Below are positions 35,661 through 46,304 of a stretch of 64,000 bases of DNA, piece by piece; the stretch's first letter is position 1; each line of letters starts with the position of its first letter. The DNA lies in the NCBI RefSeq assembly GCF_030052815.1, contig NC_079495.1, positions 44,459,651 to 44,523,650 of the forward strand, in the 5' to 3' direction. The DNA comes from Hevea brasiliensis. Lineage: Eukaryota > Streptophyta > Magnoliopsida > Malpighiales > Euphorbiaceae. The position numbers were made by a program, and so were the translations under genes. The notes under the pieces were generated by a model. The model saw only the letters and a program-made list of their open reading frames with translations, was not told where the DNA came from and made no database searches.

Positions 35661-36690
35661 GAGTTTCTCCTTTGTCCATGGTACATGAGTTGAAAGCACA
35701 GCATGCCAGTTTGGAGATTGATGATGAGGGACAGACAGTAGTTGCATGGCATGTACAGCCAGTGTTGATTGATCGGTCGTAATGGTCGCTCGAGTGATGA
35801 AAAATATAAGAAGCTGCTGAAAGAAGTCCAGCATGGCAAGAAACCTGAATTTTCTGTGAGAAATTATGGTTTATTGCTACACCAGGGCAGAATGTGCATT
35901 CCTAGTGATGTGGAATTGAGACAGATCATCATGAAGGAAGCACATGAGTCTCCTTTTGCTATGCATCCTAGTGGAACTAAAATGTACAGAGGGCTAAAAG
36001 AGCATTACTAGTGGATGGGTATGAAGAGGGATATAGCTGCATTTGTTTCCAAATGCCTAACTTGTTAGCAAATGAAGGCAGAACATCAAGCACTAGCAGG
36101 TTTGTTACATCCATTGCCAGTACCAGAGTGGAAATGGGAATAAATAACTATGGATTTTATGATGGGACTTCCGAGGACACAGAATAGTCATGATGCAGTA
36201 TGGGTTATAGTTGATAGACTAACCAAGTCTGCTCACTTTTTGCCAGTCTGGATGGACTATAGTTTGGAGAGATTGGCCCGATTGCACATAAATGAGATTG
36301 TAAAACTACATGGAGTGCCAGTATCGATTGTGTCTGACAGAGATCTTAGGTTCACTTCTAGATTCTGGGTAGTCTTCAGAGAGCCCTAGGAACTAGATTG
36401 AACTTCAGCATAGCATTCCACCCATAGACAGATGGCCAGTCTGAGAGGGTAATTCAGATATTGGAGGATATTCTACGGGCTTGTGTGATTGAGTTTGAAG
36501 GTAGTTGGGATACACAGTTGCCTTTGATTGAGTTTGCTTATAACAATAGCTACTAATCATGCATTGGGATGCCTCCATATGAAGCTTTGTATGGCAGGAA
36601 GTGCAGAACTCCCCTATGTTGGGATGAAGTAGGTGAAAGAAAGATGATTGGGCCTAAAATTGTTCAGTAGACAGAGGAAAAGATCAGATT
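35661..36690 (+). pseudogene. T1 integrase
   Basis: After a frameshift near 35770: EFSVRNYGLLLHQGRMCIPS, then the zinc-finger region with HESPFAMHP and CLTC (about 35942-36066), [10 protein letters not shown] (first Asp, about 36155), [31 protein letters not shown] (second Asp, about 36336), another frameshift near 36371, and [10 protein letters not shown] (Glu, about 36440), then FAYNNSY and [16 protein letters not shown]. Several stops (for example 36009, 36066, 36141) fall within motifs. A DDE integrase of gypsy type, non-functional. Confidence 0.85.
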
Positions 36691-37162
36691 GATCAGAGAT
36701 CGACTCAAGGCTGCATCAGACCATCAGAAGTCCTATGTTGATATGAAGAGAAGAGATATTGAATATGCAGTGGGTGATAAGGTATTCCTTAAAGTTTCTC
36801 CTTGGAAGAGGATTATGAGATTTGGCAGAAAGGGGAAACTGAGTCCTCGTTTCATCGGACCATATGAGATTCTAGAAAGAGTGGGTCCTTTGGCATACCG
36901 GTTGGCATTACCTCCAGAGCTAGAAAGGATACACAGTGTCTTCCATGTGTCCATGTTAAAGAGGTACAGATCTGACCCATCTCATATACTATCAGTTGAA
37001 GAGATTGAGGTAAATCCAGACCTCTCATATGAGGTGAAGCAGCTGAGGAATAAATAGATACACCTGGTTAAAGTGCTGTGGAACCATCATTCAGGCCAGG
37101 AAGCTACTTGGGAACGTGAAGAGGATATGAGGAGACAGCACCCACAGCTATTCAGAAACTGA
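36691..37162 (+). pseudogene. T1 GPY/F module and chromodomain tail
   Basis: VFLKVSPWKRIMRFGRKGKL, FIGPYEILERVGPLAYRLAL and HSVFHVSMLKRY form the GPY/F region. After a TAG at 37055 (CAG to TAG in LRNKQ) the same frame reads HLVKVLWNHHSGQEATWERE then QHPQLF to a TGA at 37160. This is the chromodomain tail of the Tekay/Del clade and the basis for the clade call. Confidence 0.85.
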
Positions 37163-37195
37163 TGCCAGGTAAAATTTCAAGACAAAATTTATTTT

Positions 37196-37209
37196 AAGGG
37201 GGGGAGAAT
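37196..37209 (+). other. T1 polypurine tract
   Basis: AAGGGGGGGAGAAT directly before the LTR start TGTAATACCCC. Upstream at about 37171-37189 is a mutated form of the AAATTTCG/CGAAATTT palindrome (CG to CA in both arms). Confidence 0.85.
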
Positions 37210-37963
37210 TGTAATACCCCTATATTCGGTAGTGCGTTCTACTGTTCCAGTGACCAGTGTTGTCCGGACAGCTAGGATGCCTAGAACGATACTTAGATAT
37301 GGGTGAGGAGACATAAAATAATGAAATACAAGAAAAGAAAATATAAGAAAAACAAAGGAAAAATAATAGCAATAAAATGTAATCGAGTTAAACGAGTCGA
37401 GAACCATAGCGATGGGTGACTGCACCGGGAAGTTGCGGCGTGGACCGTTGACTAGCCCTGGACCACGGGGAACCCTAGAAATTATTTTTGAGACTTAAAT
37501 GAACATCTATTGAAGTATAAATATCATTAGAAATATCAAAGAAAAATTAATTAATTAGTACAAAGAAAAACAAGAAATCGAGAAAATAACAAAACTTGGT
37601 GTTACCGAAAAATCGAGAATGCAACCTGAATAGGGGCATTATGGTCATTTGACATCCCGAGATGCCTTTTGACCTAAATGCCCATTAAAAATAAGTGATA
37701 TTACACTTTGAAAATGTCATCAAAAATTAAAATGGTAGTACATAATCTAAATAGTAAAACAAAAGAGGTTAAATGTGGGAAATTGAAAATTTTGGATTAA
37801 ATAAATCATAAACTCACTTAGTGCTCCACTAACTTCAGCATTTGGACACCTAAAGGGACACTTGGGAGGTGCAGCACTCACCTTCAACCTTAGGAAGAGA
37901 ACCAGCCGAAACTCCATGGGAGTCCTCCATGGCCGTCCACACTCCAAGCTCAAGTCCTCCATG
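37210..37963 (+). mobile_element. T1 3' LTR, first 754 bp only
   Basis: Matches 18282-19036 with scattered differences, including TGTAATACC for TGTAACACC. It ends at CAAGCTCAAG plus a short filler AGTCCTCCATGGC that repeats 37921-37933, then continues as array-type LTR from GCATTATTTACC at 37964. Positions in the two LTRs are not equivalent; about 1.3-1.5 kb of LTR is missing at the join. Confidence 0.85.
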
Positions 37964-38100
37964 GCATTATTTACCAAACATTATCGTTAGAGACAATTTA
38001 ATTTAGTACTGAAACACTTCAAATTGTGTTTCTCAGTTACTAAAGACTCAGGAAAAGAGAAGGAAACACTGAGTCCAGACCAGGGAGACAGTCATCAGAG

Positions 38101-38421
38101 GTTTGTGCACAACGGCTATTGCTTTTGAATTTTTCAATTGAAATAAATATTGAATATTTGTATATTATTGTTTTAAATTGTGTTTGTGCACAACGGCTAT
38201 TGCTTTTGAATTATTTTCAATGGAAATAAATATTGACTATTTGCATATCATTGTTTTAAATTGTGGAAATGTGTTTGGTGGACACTTATTGATTGAAAAA
38301 CATTGTGAATGGTTTGAAACTGTGAAAAATTGTTTGAATGATATTGATGGAAACTTATTGATTGAAAAGCATCGTAAATGGTTTTGTGGAAATCAAGTTA
38401 ATTATGAATTGTGTTGCCATT
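38101..38421 (+). repeat. Two direct duplications specific to the array LTR subfamily
   Basis: GTTTGTGCACAACGGCTATT occurs at 38101 and 38182 (81-bp period). ACTTATTGATTGAAAA occurs at 38284 and 38353 (69-bp period). T1 and the solo LTRs have the first segment once. The same doubled structure is present in LTRs 2-5. Confidence 0.8.
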
Positions 38422-38532
38422 TTGTGAATGAAATTATGACTTTGAAATTTATTGGATTCTCACGAATCATTTGAATAAAATGTTTGGAATTGATTTTGTG
38501 TTCACACTTAGCATGACAAAGATCGTATCATT

Positions 38533-38650
38533 CCTTCTCCAAATATGGGGTTGTGATCGTTTATTTCCTTCTCCAATTATGGGGTTGTGATCGTTTATTT
38601 TCCTTCTCCATTTATGGAGTCGTGATCGTTTATTTTTCCCTCTCTGGTTT
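38533..38650 (+). repeat. 34-36 bp minisatellite in the array LTR
   Basis: CCTTCTCC...TTATGGGGTTGTGATCG recurs at 38533, 38567, 38602 and partly 38638. It is present at the same place in LTRs 2-4 (for example 44970-45085) and absent from the T1 LTR. Confidence 0.8.
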
Positions 38651-39703
38651 ACCAGTTGAGGTGATCGGATGAGTACTCATTATATAGCTAGCTCCCCTTC
38701 CTCATTGATTTCGATGAGTGAGGTTGTGATTGCTTTGTCGTGATGTACAACACGGCATTGATCGGAAATTTGTGTCATGGCTTAAGTTGTGAATGAATTG
38801 GCAACACTGTATTCTTAAATTATTCGACTAAATTGCATTATTATGTATTGTGAGATTGTGAAATTGATTTAAACTCTCATTGACATATCTGTCTTTTGAA
38901 TTCAAACATGATCGACTTATGGAAAATTATTGTGATATTGTGAAATAGAATTTAAATTCTTGTTGACAAGTATTGTCTTGGATTTAAGTATGATTTTAAG
39001 TATCCACTATTTACATGATTTATGAATTGTGATTTAAATTGTATTTGGTTAATGTTGTGCAACACTGTGACATTGTCTCAAATGATAGCTTTATTCTTTG
39101 TCGCAGTAGAGAGACAGAGTGGCAGAGACTAGGTGCATATACATCCAATGAGAGATTACACGGTATTATGAGTATACCAAATTTTGCATTTTGTCTTGTA
39201 ATGTATGACATCGTATGTACATATTGTTTTGTTTTGAGCGATTGTAAATTAAATGGTACCTTGAAGTTGTAAAATAATTATGAGTTGTTTTGGATTGTAA
39301 AAGCTGTATTATATTTCCTTATCTCAGACTTTGAAAAATTGCTATGGAATTGAGTTGATAAATTGTTGTGTTGAGAAATGTATTGGATTTGAGATTTGGA
39401 AAATTATTGAAGTGCCTTTTTACAGGTTTTCTGAAGAACTGTTTTGTCCAAAATACAGATGGCACTCTGCCAAAATTTTTACAGAAATTCCAAATAAACC
39501 AAATGAGTTAGTATTTCACTTCAGTTCACCAAAGCCTTTAACACCTGTAAATAGTGCTCACCACTGTAAAAGAAGTAAGAAAAGTTTTTAAAATCCCTTG
39601 TAGTGTATTTAATGGGTTATCAGTAGACAGAGTTGGTAATTCATTAGGTATACTACGGGATCATGTTATGCCTTACAGAGGGGTAGGGTGTGACATGTTT
39701 TAG

Positions 39704-39715
39704 TGGTATCAGAGC
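39704..39715 (+). other. Array unit 1 primer-binding site
   Basis: TGGTATCAGAGC, 8 bases after the LTR end. The equivalent sites are 46130 (TGGTATCGAGC, altered at CAG), about 52557 (also CGAGC) and 58965 (intact). Confidence 0.85.
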
Positions 39716-39883
39716 AAAGTTTTTAAATTCTGTTTTCACCTGTTATTTGAATGTTCTTTCTTCATAGTACAACTGCTCAATATCATTGTTGATACATACA
39801 GTACATTCAAGTATAACTATGCAGTAACCGGAGTAAATATCCGTGTGTTATTGAACAGGAAAGCTAAGATCCTCGCATTGAAT

Positions 39884-41326
39884 AGGGAAGAGGGAGATCG
39901 TTGATCGATCGGTCTATAGAGGTCGAGGTGCAAGGGATGCCCAGCTTACATAATGTTAGTGGTTCAAGACACCAGCCCTAGCATCTGCGCGATTTCTGCT
40001 CGATTCGCTCGTGAGATGGCTGCAATGTTCCAACAAATGGCTGGTAATGCACCTACTCAAGTCCCAATGCAGACACCAGTGGTACAACCACAGTCTCCTA
40101 CGAGGCAGTATGACAAATTGATGAAATATGGGGCTCAGAGTTCAAGGGGACAGAGATCCTCTAGAGGTGAGCAGTGGTTAGAGAGGATGGATAGGGTGTT
40201 CAAGAAGCTACATTGTACGTAAGAGCTTAGGTTTGAATACTCGGTGTCCTTACTACAGGGGATGCTTATGACTGGTGGAAAACCATTCCCCACAGTCTGG
40301 TAGAGCCTGCAGTGCTAACATGGAATGACTTCCTCAGGGAATTCAGGCAGAAATATGTGCCTGATGCCTATGTAGACCAGAAACTACAAGAATTCCTAAG
40401 TCTGAAACAGGGGGGCAGATCAGTGGCTGAGTATGAAAGAGAATTCTCCCGCCTTAGCCACTATGCAGTAAGTTTGCTTGCTACCAGGAGAGAGATGCAA
40501 GAGGTTTGAAAGCGGCGAAGCCCGATGTCAGTACAAGTGCTCGGCTTCAAACACACTAACTTCTCTCGAACTTGTTTCTCAAGCCCTAGAGTTGGAAAGA
40601 GTTGAGTTTGAGACTACTCACGAGAAAAAGAGATCGGAGAAGACAGGATGAAGAGGGAAAGTCAAGAGAAACGAGTTCGGTGGTCCCTCTTGGAAGAGGA
40701 AGAACTATGAGGGACACAACAGAGGTGGCAAGAAGTCTGGTAGGGGAGGACATTCAGGACAGAAACCTCCTTTATCTGGTCAGCATAGTACCGGAGGTTC
40801 CTACCATTCCCGCCAATGTGAAAATTGTGGAAGATATCATGGTGGGATATGCTATAAGGCTATTGGAGCTGTTATAACTGTGGAGGCATGGGACACTTTG
40901 CCAAGGCGCACCGATAGTCGCAGAGTTGGACCACCTCCTACTCTGCAGAAGGTCGATTCGAGCCTGTTGCGAAGTTCACGACCACCCAGCAGAGGTAGAG
41001 GCAGGGGTAGAGGTAACCCAGCAGGCAGCCAAGGCACAGTAAAACATTCAGAGCAAGATAGTGCTCCAGTCAGAGTCTATGCCATGAGACAGAGGGAAGA
41101 GGCAGAGATATCTGATGTTGTGGCTGGTACCTTCTCAACTTTTAACCAAGATGTGTTTGTGTTAATCGATCTGGGTTCTACCCATTCTTATGTGTGTGCT
41201 AGCATCATTGATTGCATTGCTGCTCCATGTACAAAAATGGACTTTGAGGTGCTAGTAACAAGTCCGCTAGGACAGGAGGTCAGGGAAATAAATTTTGATG
41301 CATTAGTGATTAGTCCTTTAGGATAA
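39884..41326 (+). pseudogene. Array unit 1 gag with protease start
   Basis: Same Gag as T1: MAAMFQQMAGNAPTQV (40017), QYDKLMKYGA, EQWLERMDRVFKKLH, TWNDFLREFRQKYVPDAY (40318), AEYEREFSRLSHYAVS, a basic linker, the zinc knuckle region (about 40820-40910) and a protease start with LIDLGSTHSY. The start codon is damaged (AATAGGG for AATATGG) and the frame shifts several times. Compared with the other units, the shifts fall mostly at CAG/CTG positions. The last 240 bases are identical in all four units and end SPLGQEVREINFDALVISPLG-stop: the protease stops soon after the active site, where the motif SPLG is duplicated. Confidence 0.85.
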
Positions 41327-42130
41327 GGATTGTGATAACAAGTGAAATTAGTTTTGGAAGAGTTTATCGGCGAAAAGTATTTGCTGACACACCATAAAAT
41401 TATAAGCTAATTGGCGAGCCTACTTAATGTAAGGCAAGAGGACGTAAAAATAAGTTACAGAAATAGAATTGCTCTAGATGAAGGTAGAGATGTTACTGTT
41501 AGTAATTGTTAATGGATATTGTAATCAGAATAAGTTCGGATATAAGTGAATTCGAAAAGGATAAAAGCTAGGAAAGTTTGATCTATTGGGTAAGCTGCAG
41601 ATTTCAGTACTAACTTGAGATTATTGTGTAGAGCTACATACTACCCGATAGTACACCTAGATGAGAATAGTTGCCAACGGCATCTGTTTTTTGTATAATT
41701 ATGCCAGGACAGAATTTAATTGTTAGAAATAAGTTTGAAAATCCTACTTAGGGATCTAAAACTCAAAAGTTAGAATATCGAAAGGTTATAGTTCAGTACA
41801 AAAGGAAGTAAGTTATAGAATATTGACAGATAAAAAGAGTTACGGAAGTAGAGATTTGAACAGTTGATTCATATATAACAAAGAAATATTCCGAATGTGA
41901 GGAAGACTATGGACTAGAATGGTCAGAGGACCAATGCCTGATGAATGATTCTAACATGACCTCAAGGGTCATTCAAGAAGGAACGTGAGCTGAAATATTA
42001 GACAACATAATAGTAAGAGGAGATTGGGGTTATCCAAGCAAATTAAACATTGTATTAGATTGTTAAAAGTCTTACGACCATATAGAAAGGAGAAAATAAA
42101 CGTATGACTATTGTAAGATGGCTATTGGGT
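41327..42130 (+). other. Unit 1 filler replacing pol, unrecognised
   Basis: About 0.8 kb of A-rich sequence with stops in all frames that I checked. I recognise no pol domain. It is conserved nearly base for base in units 2-4 (47736-48540, 54186-54985, 60590-61385), so it is part of the unit. Its origin could be decayed pol or captured sequence. Confidence 0.6.
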
Positions 42131-42154
42131 AAAATTTCGAGACGAAATTTATTT

Positions 42155-42168
42155 AAGGGGGGGAGAAT
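42155..42168 (+). other. Unit 1 polypurine tract, preceded by palindrome
   Basis: AAGGGGGGGAGAAT ends one base before the LTR start TGTAACACCC. At 42132-42150 is AAATTTCG-AGA-CGAAATTT, kept although the coding context found in T1 and T2 is gone. Confidence 0.85.
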
Positions 42169-45100
42169 TGTAACACCCTAAGTTCGAGTGCATTCATTGC
42201 AGGTGACCAGTGTTGTCCGGACAGCTGGATGCTTAGAACTAGACTTCAATATGAGTGAGGAGACATAAAATAATGAAATACAAGAAAAGAAAGTACAAGA
42301 AAAACAAAGGAAAAATCATAGCAAAGAAATGTGATCAAGTTAAGCGAGCCGGGACACCTAGCGATGGGTGATCATGCCAGGAAGTCACGGCGTGGACCGT
42401 TGACTAATCAACTGCGGGGAACCCTGGAATACATTTTTAGGACTTAAATAGAACCTTATTGAAGAATAAATATCATAAGAAATATCAAAGAAAAATTAAA
42501 TAAATAGTACAAAGAAAAGTGAGAAATCGAAAAACAGACAAAACCCGGTAATACCGAAAAATCGGGAACGTAACTAACAAGGGCATTATGGTCATTTGAC
42601 ATCCCGAATTGTCTTTTGACCTAAATGTCCATTAAAAATAAATAATATTACACTTAGAAAATAAAATGAAAAATTAGTTTAGTGGTACCTAAAGTAAATA
42701 GCTAAAATCATGGGTTAAATGTGGAATAAGTGGGAGTTAAGTTTATAAAATGATTAAATTTGTGAGTGGACCACTAATGCATAAATTAAATACATAATAG
42801 GGCAGCTGTAACTCCACTAAACCAGCAGAAATAGTCATCTTCTCCAAAACAACCAAAGTTGCCGAATTGAGAGGAAATGAAAAACACCATGGCCATTTTT
42901 CATGCAAGCTCTCTTAACCTCCCATTTTCAACTCCAATCCTTTAAGTTCCTTCACAAAAAATGGTCTACACATCACAAGGAAGATATTGATACCAATTTT
43001 GAGAAGTTTGGTGAAGGTTTAGCAAGTTACAATTAAAGGTAAGTTTGCATTTTTGAGAATTCCTTTGTTAAATTTTGTGTGCATGTTATGGGTGTTAGTT
43101 TTGTGAAGGAAATTTTAGAGTTTAACTAGTTATTGAAATAGCCATTTTTGGACAGCCATGGGGTCATGCATTTGATGAGTTATTATGCATATAATTGATG
43201 AGGAATAATGTTGATCATGGTGGTTTAATATCCTAATGAATTATCTCACATATATATGGTGATTTATGCACTTGGATGGTAATTGGTAAATTGTAGGGCA
43301 CTTTGATGTTGAAGGACAAATTTCGGCAGCCTTGGGGACACTTGAATAAATATGTATATTCATGGGAGTGTTGGCAGAATTGTGGCATTAAGGAATGAAG
43401 GATATGTGTATGAAATTATTGTGTAAAGTGTATGTGAGAATTAGTGGTGTTTAGGTGTGTATGTAATGGTATTGAGATATTGTAAATGTGAATTATATTT
43501 GGTGTGTTGAGGGTAATGGTAATCTGCCCAAAATAATGTTAATGTAAAGTAGATTATACTGTGGTTAATGTACCAAAACAGATTGGTAGGGAAGTAAACA
43601 AATTGCAAAGTAAATGTGTGTAGTTGATGTGTGTTAAGCAAAGTAATCAAGGGCAGTGTACATTTTAGCCTATAACCTTAAATGTGTAACCTCAATTGGT
43701 ATGAGACCAATTTGAGGTGAAACTAGGCACAAAATGTGCCAACTTTCATTGAGAAACCATACCAAAATTCTGCTTGCAAGGTGACCTAAGAAAATGACCA
43801 ATTCGGATTAGGTGCAATTAGGACCTGAAAAATGACCAATTGGGCAGCAGTGAGTGTTTAGGCCATAACTCACTCAAACCAGGTCCAATTGACCTGAAAT
43901 TTTAACCAAGAATAGTTAAGACCCATACCTACAAGTCTTATGAAGACACCAAAGCCCATAAATGACCATAAGCAAGTCAAAAAGCTTGCACAAGTTCGGG
44001 TCCAAAAACTGGCCGAACCAGAGTTGACCAAATTGACCAAAAAAATGACCTAATTGATGCCATTTGACTAGCAGTAGTATAATGACCATAACTTGGTCTA
44101 CTTAACTCGGATTGACCTGAAATTTTGCCCCGCGTGCAATAAGACCTAGATCTACAAGTTTGTAGTTTTGATCGAAACCCGAAAACCGAGGGAACTAGGC
44201 CGTCCGGCTAGGTCAAACCAGTGTCCCGGAATCCAGCAATTTGCATTAAAATGCACTAAGCAAGGAAATGACTTTGGTAAAACATACCAAACCTAAAACC
44301 CTATCGAATGTGACATATTAACGACACTAAAACCTAATTTACCTAAAACGCAACGAGGGTCGGTATATTAGGTGATTAAGTGAAAAATTGAGTTCAGTGC
44401 ATTATTTACCAAACATTATCGTTAGAGACAATTTAATTTAGTAATCTGAAACACTTCAAATTGTGTTTCTCCTTACTAAAGACTCGAGAAAAGAGACGGA
44501 AACACTGAGTCCAGACCAGGGAGACAGTCATCAGAGGTTTGTGCACAACGGCTATTGCTTTTGAATTTTTCAATTGAAATAAATATTGAATATTTGTATA
44601 TTATTGTTTTAAATTGTGTTTGTGCACAACGGCTATTGCTTTTGAATTATTTTCAATGGAAATAAATATTGACTATTTGCATATCATTGTTTTAAATTGT
44701 GGAAATGTGTTTGGTGGACACTTATTGATTGAAAAACATTGTGAATGGTTTGAAACTGTGAAAAATTGTTTGAATGATATTGATGGAAACTTATTGATTG
44801 AAAAGCACTGTAAATGGTTTTTGTGGAAATCGAAGTTAATTATGAATTGTGTTGCCATTTTGTGAATGAAATTATGACTTTGGAAATTTATTGGATTCTC
44901 ACGAATCATTTGAATAAAATGTTTGGAATTGATTTTGTGTTCACACTTAGCATGACAGTATCGTATCATTCCTTCTCCAATTATGGGGTTGTGATCGTTT
45001 ATTTCCTTCTCCAATTATGGGGTTGTGATCGTTTATTTTCCTTCTCCATTTATGGAGTCGTGATCGTTTATTTTTCCCTCTCTAGTTTACCAGTTGAGGT

Positions 45101-46121
45101 GATCGGATGAGTACTCATTATATAGCTAGCTCCCCTTCCTCATTGATTTCGATTAGTGAGGTTGTGATTGCTTTGTCGTGATGTACAACACGGCATTGAT
45201 CGGAAATTTGTGTCATGGCTTAAGTTGTGAATGAATTGGCAACACTGTATTCTTAAATTATTCGACTAAATTGCATTATTATGTATTGTGAGATTGTGAA
45301 ATTGATTTAAACTCTCATTGACATATACTGTCTTTTGAATTCAAACATGATCTGACTTATGGAAAATTATTGTGATATTGAGAAATAGAATTTAAATTCT
45401 TGTTGACAATTATTGTCTTGGATTTAAGTATGATTTTAAGTATCCACTATTTACATGATTTATGAATTGTGATTTAAATTGTATTTGGTTAATGTTGTGC
45501 ACCACTGAGACATTGTCTCTGATAGCTTTTATTCTTTGTCGCAGTAGAGAGAGCATGTGCAGACTAGGTGCATATACATCCAAATGAGAGATTACAGTAT
45601 TATGAGTATACGAGATTTTGCATTTTGTATCAGTAATGTATGACCTTTGTATGTACATATTGTTTTGGTTTTGAGCATTGTAAATTAAATGGTACCTTGA
45701 AGTTGTAAAATAATTATGAGTTGTTTTGGATTGTAAAAGTCATTATATTTCCTTATCTCAGACTTTGAAAAATTGCTATGGAATTGAGTTGATAAATTGT
45801 TGTGTTGAGAAATGTATTGGATTTGAGATTTGGAAAATTATTGGAGTGCCTTTTTACAGGTTTTCTGAAGAACTGTTTTGTCCAAAATACAGATGGCACT
45901 CTGCCAAAATTTTCTGAAATTCCAAATAAACCAAATGAGTTAGTATTTCACTTGATTCACCAAAGCCTTTAACACTGTAAATAGTGCTCACCATCGTAAA
46001 AGAAGTAAGAAAAGTTTTAAAATCCCTTGTAGTGTATTTAATGGGTTATCGAGAAGCGAGTTGGTAATTCATTAGGTATACTACGGATCATGTTATGCCT
46101 TACGAGGGGTAGGGTGTGACA
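42169..46121 (+). mobile_element. Array LTR 2 (complete)
   Basis: TGTAACACCC to GGGTGTGACA, 3953 bp. Contains a pair of CCATAACT modules (43862 and 44088), hairpin 2 at 43690-43717 (CCTCAATTGGT and ACCAATTTGAGG), hairpin 1 at 45505-45520 and the subfamily duplications. Any short open frames on either strand (for example around 43441-43650) recur in each LTR and look incidental. Confidence 0.9.
43690..43717 (+). other. LTR hairpin 2, array copy
   Basis: CCTCAATTGGT and ACCAATTTGAGG around ATGAG. Outer stem is CCTC/GAGG here against CTCC/GGAG in T1 and GTCC/GGAC in T2. Repeated at 50108, 56527 and 62947 (the last with one C-to-T in the arm). Confidence 0.6.
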
Positions 46122-46304
46122 TGTTTTAGTGGTATCGAGCAAAGTTTTTAAATTCTGTTTTCACTGTTATTTGAATGTTCTTTCTTCATAGTACAACCGC
46201 TCAATATCATTGTTGATACATACAAGACATTACAAGATAAATATGCACTAACGAGTAAATATCCTTGTGTTATTGTTCAGAAAGCTAAGATCCTCGCATT
46301 GAAT

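Larger units (their letters stand above)
18282..37963 (+). mobile_element. T1: decayed Ty3/gypsy Tekay/Del chromovirus, interrupted by T2
   Basis: Order on the plus strand: LTR, tRNA-Met primer site, gag, protease, [T2 insertion 23293-33985], rest of protease, RT, RNase H, integrase, GPY/F module, chromodomain tail, polypurine tract, start of 3' LTR. The chromodomain motif LVKVLW...EATWE and long LTRs point to the Tekay/Del clade. Many in-frame stops match C-to-T or G-to-A changes, as expected for an old methylated copy, and the first catalytic Asp of RT is changed. The 3' LTR keeps only its first 754 bp before passing into the array. T1 is therefore dead as it stands, but its proteins show what the array units lack. 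Confidence 0.85.
37964..39695 (+). mobile_element. Array LTR 1, right part
   Basis: Equivalent to 44399-46121 of LTR 2. It ends GGGTAGGGTGTGACA and is followed by a primer site. Together with 37210-37963 it forms a hybrid LTR of T1-type start and array-type end. Confidence 0.9.

Noticed and set aside
38178..38474. A 98-codon plus-strand frame recurring at 44614 and 51032
   Set aside because: It lies in the duplicated AT-rich part of the LTR, its length changes between copies, and its composition is not protein-like.
43441..43650. A 69-codon minus-strand frame repeated identically in four LTRs
   Set aside because: It lies in LTR sequence with no homology I recognise; its conservation follows from the identity of the array units.
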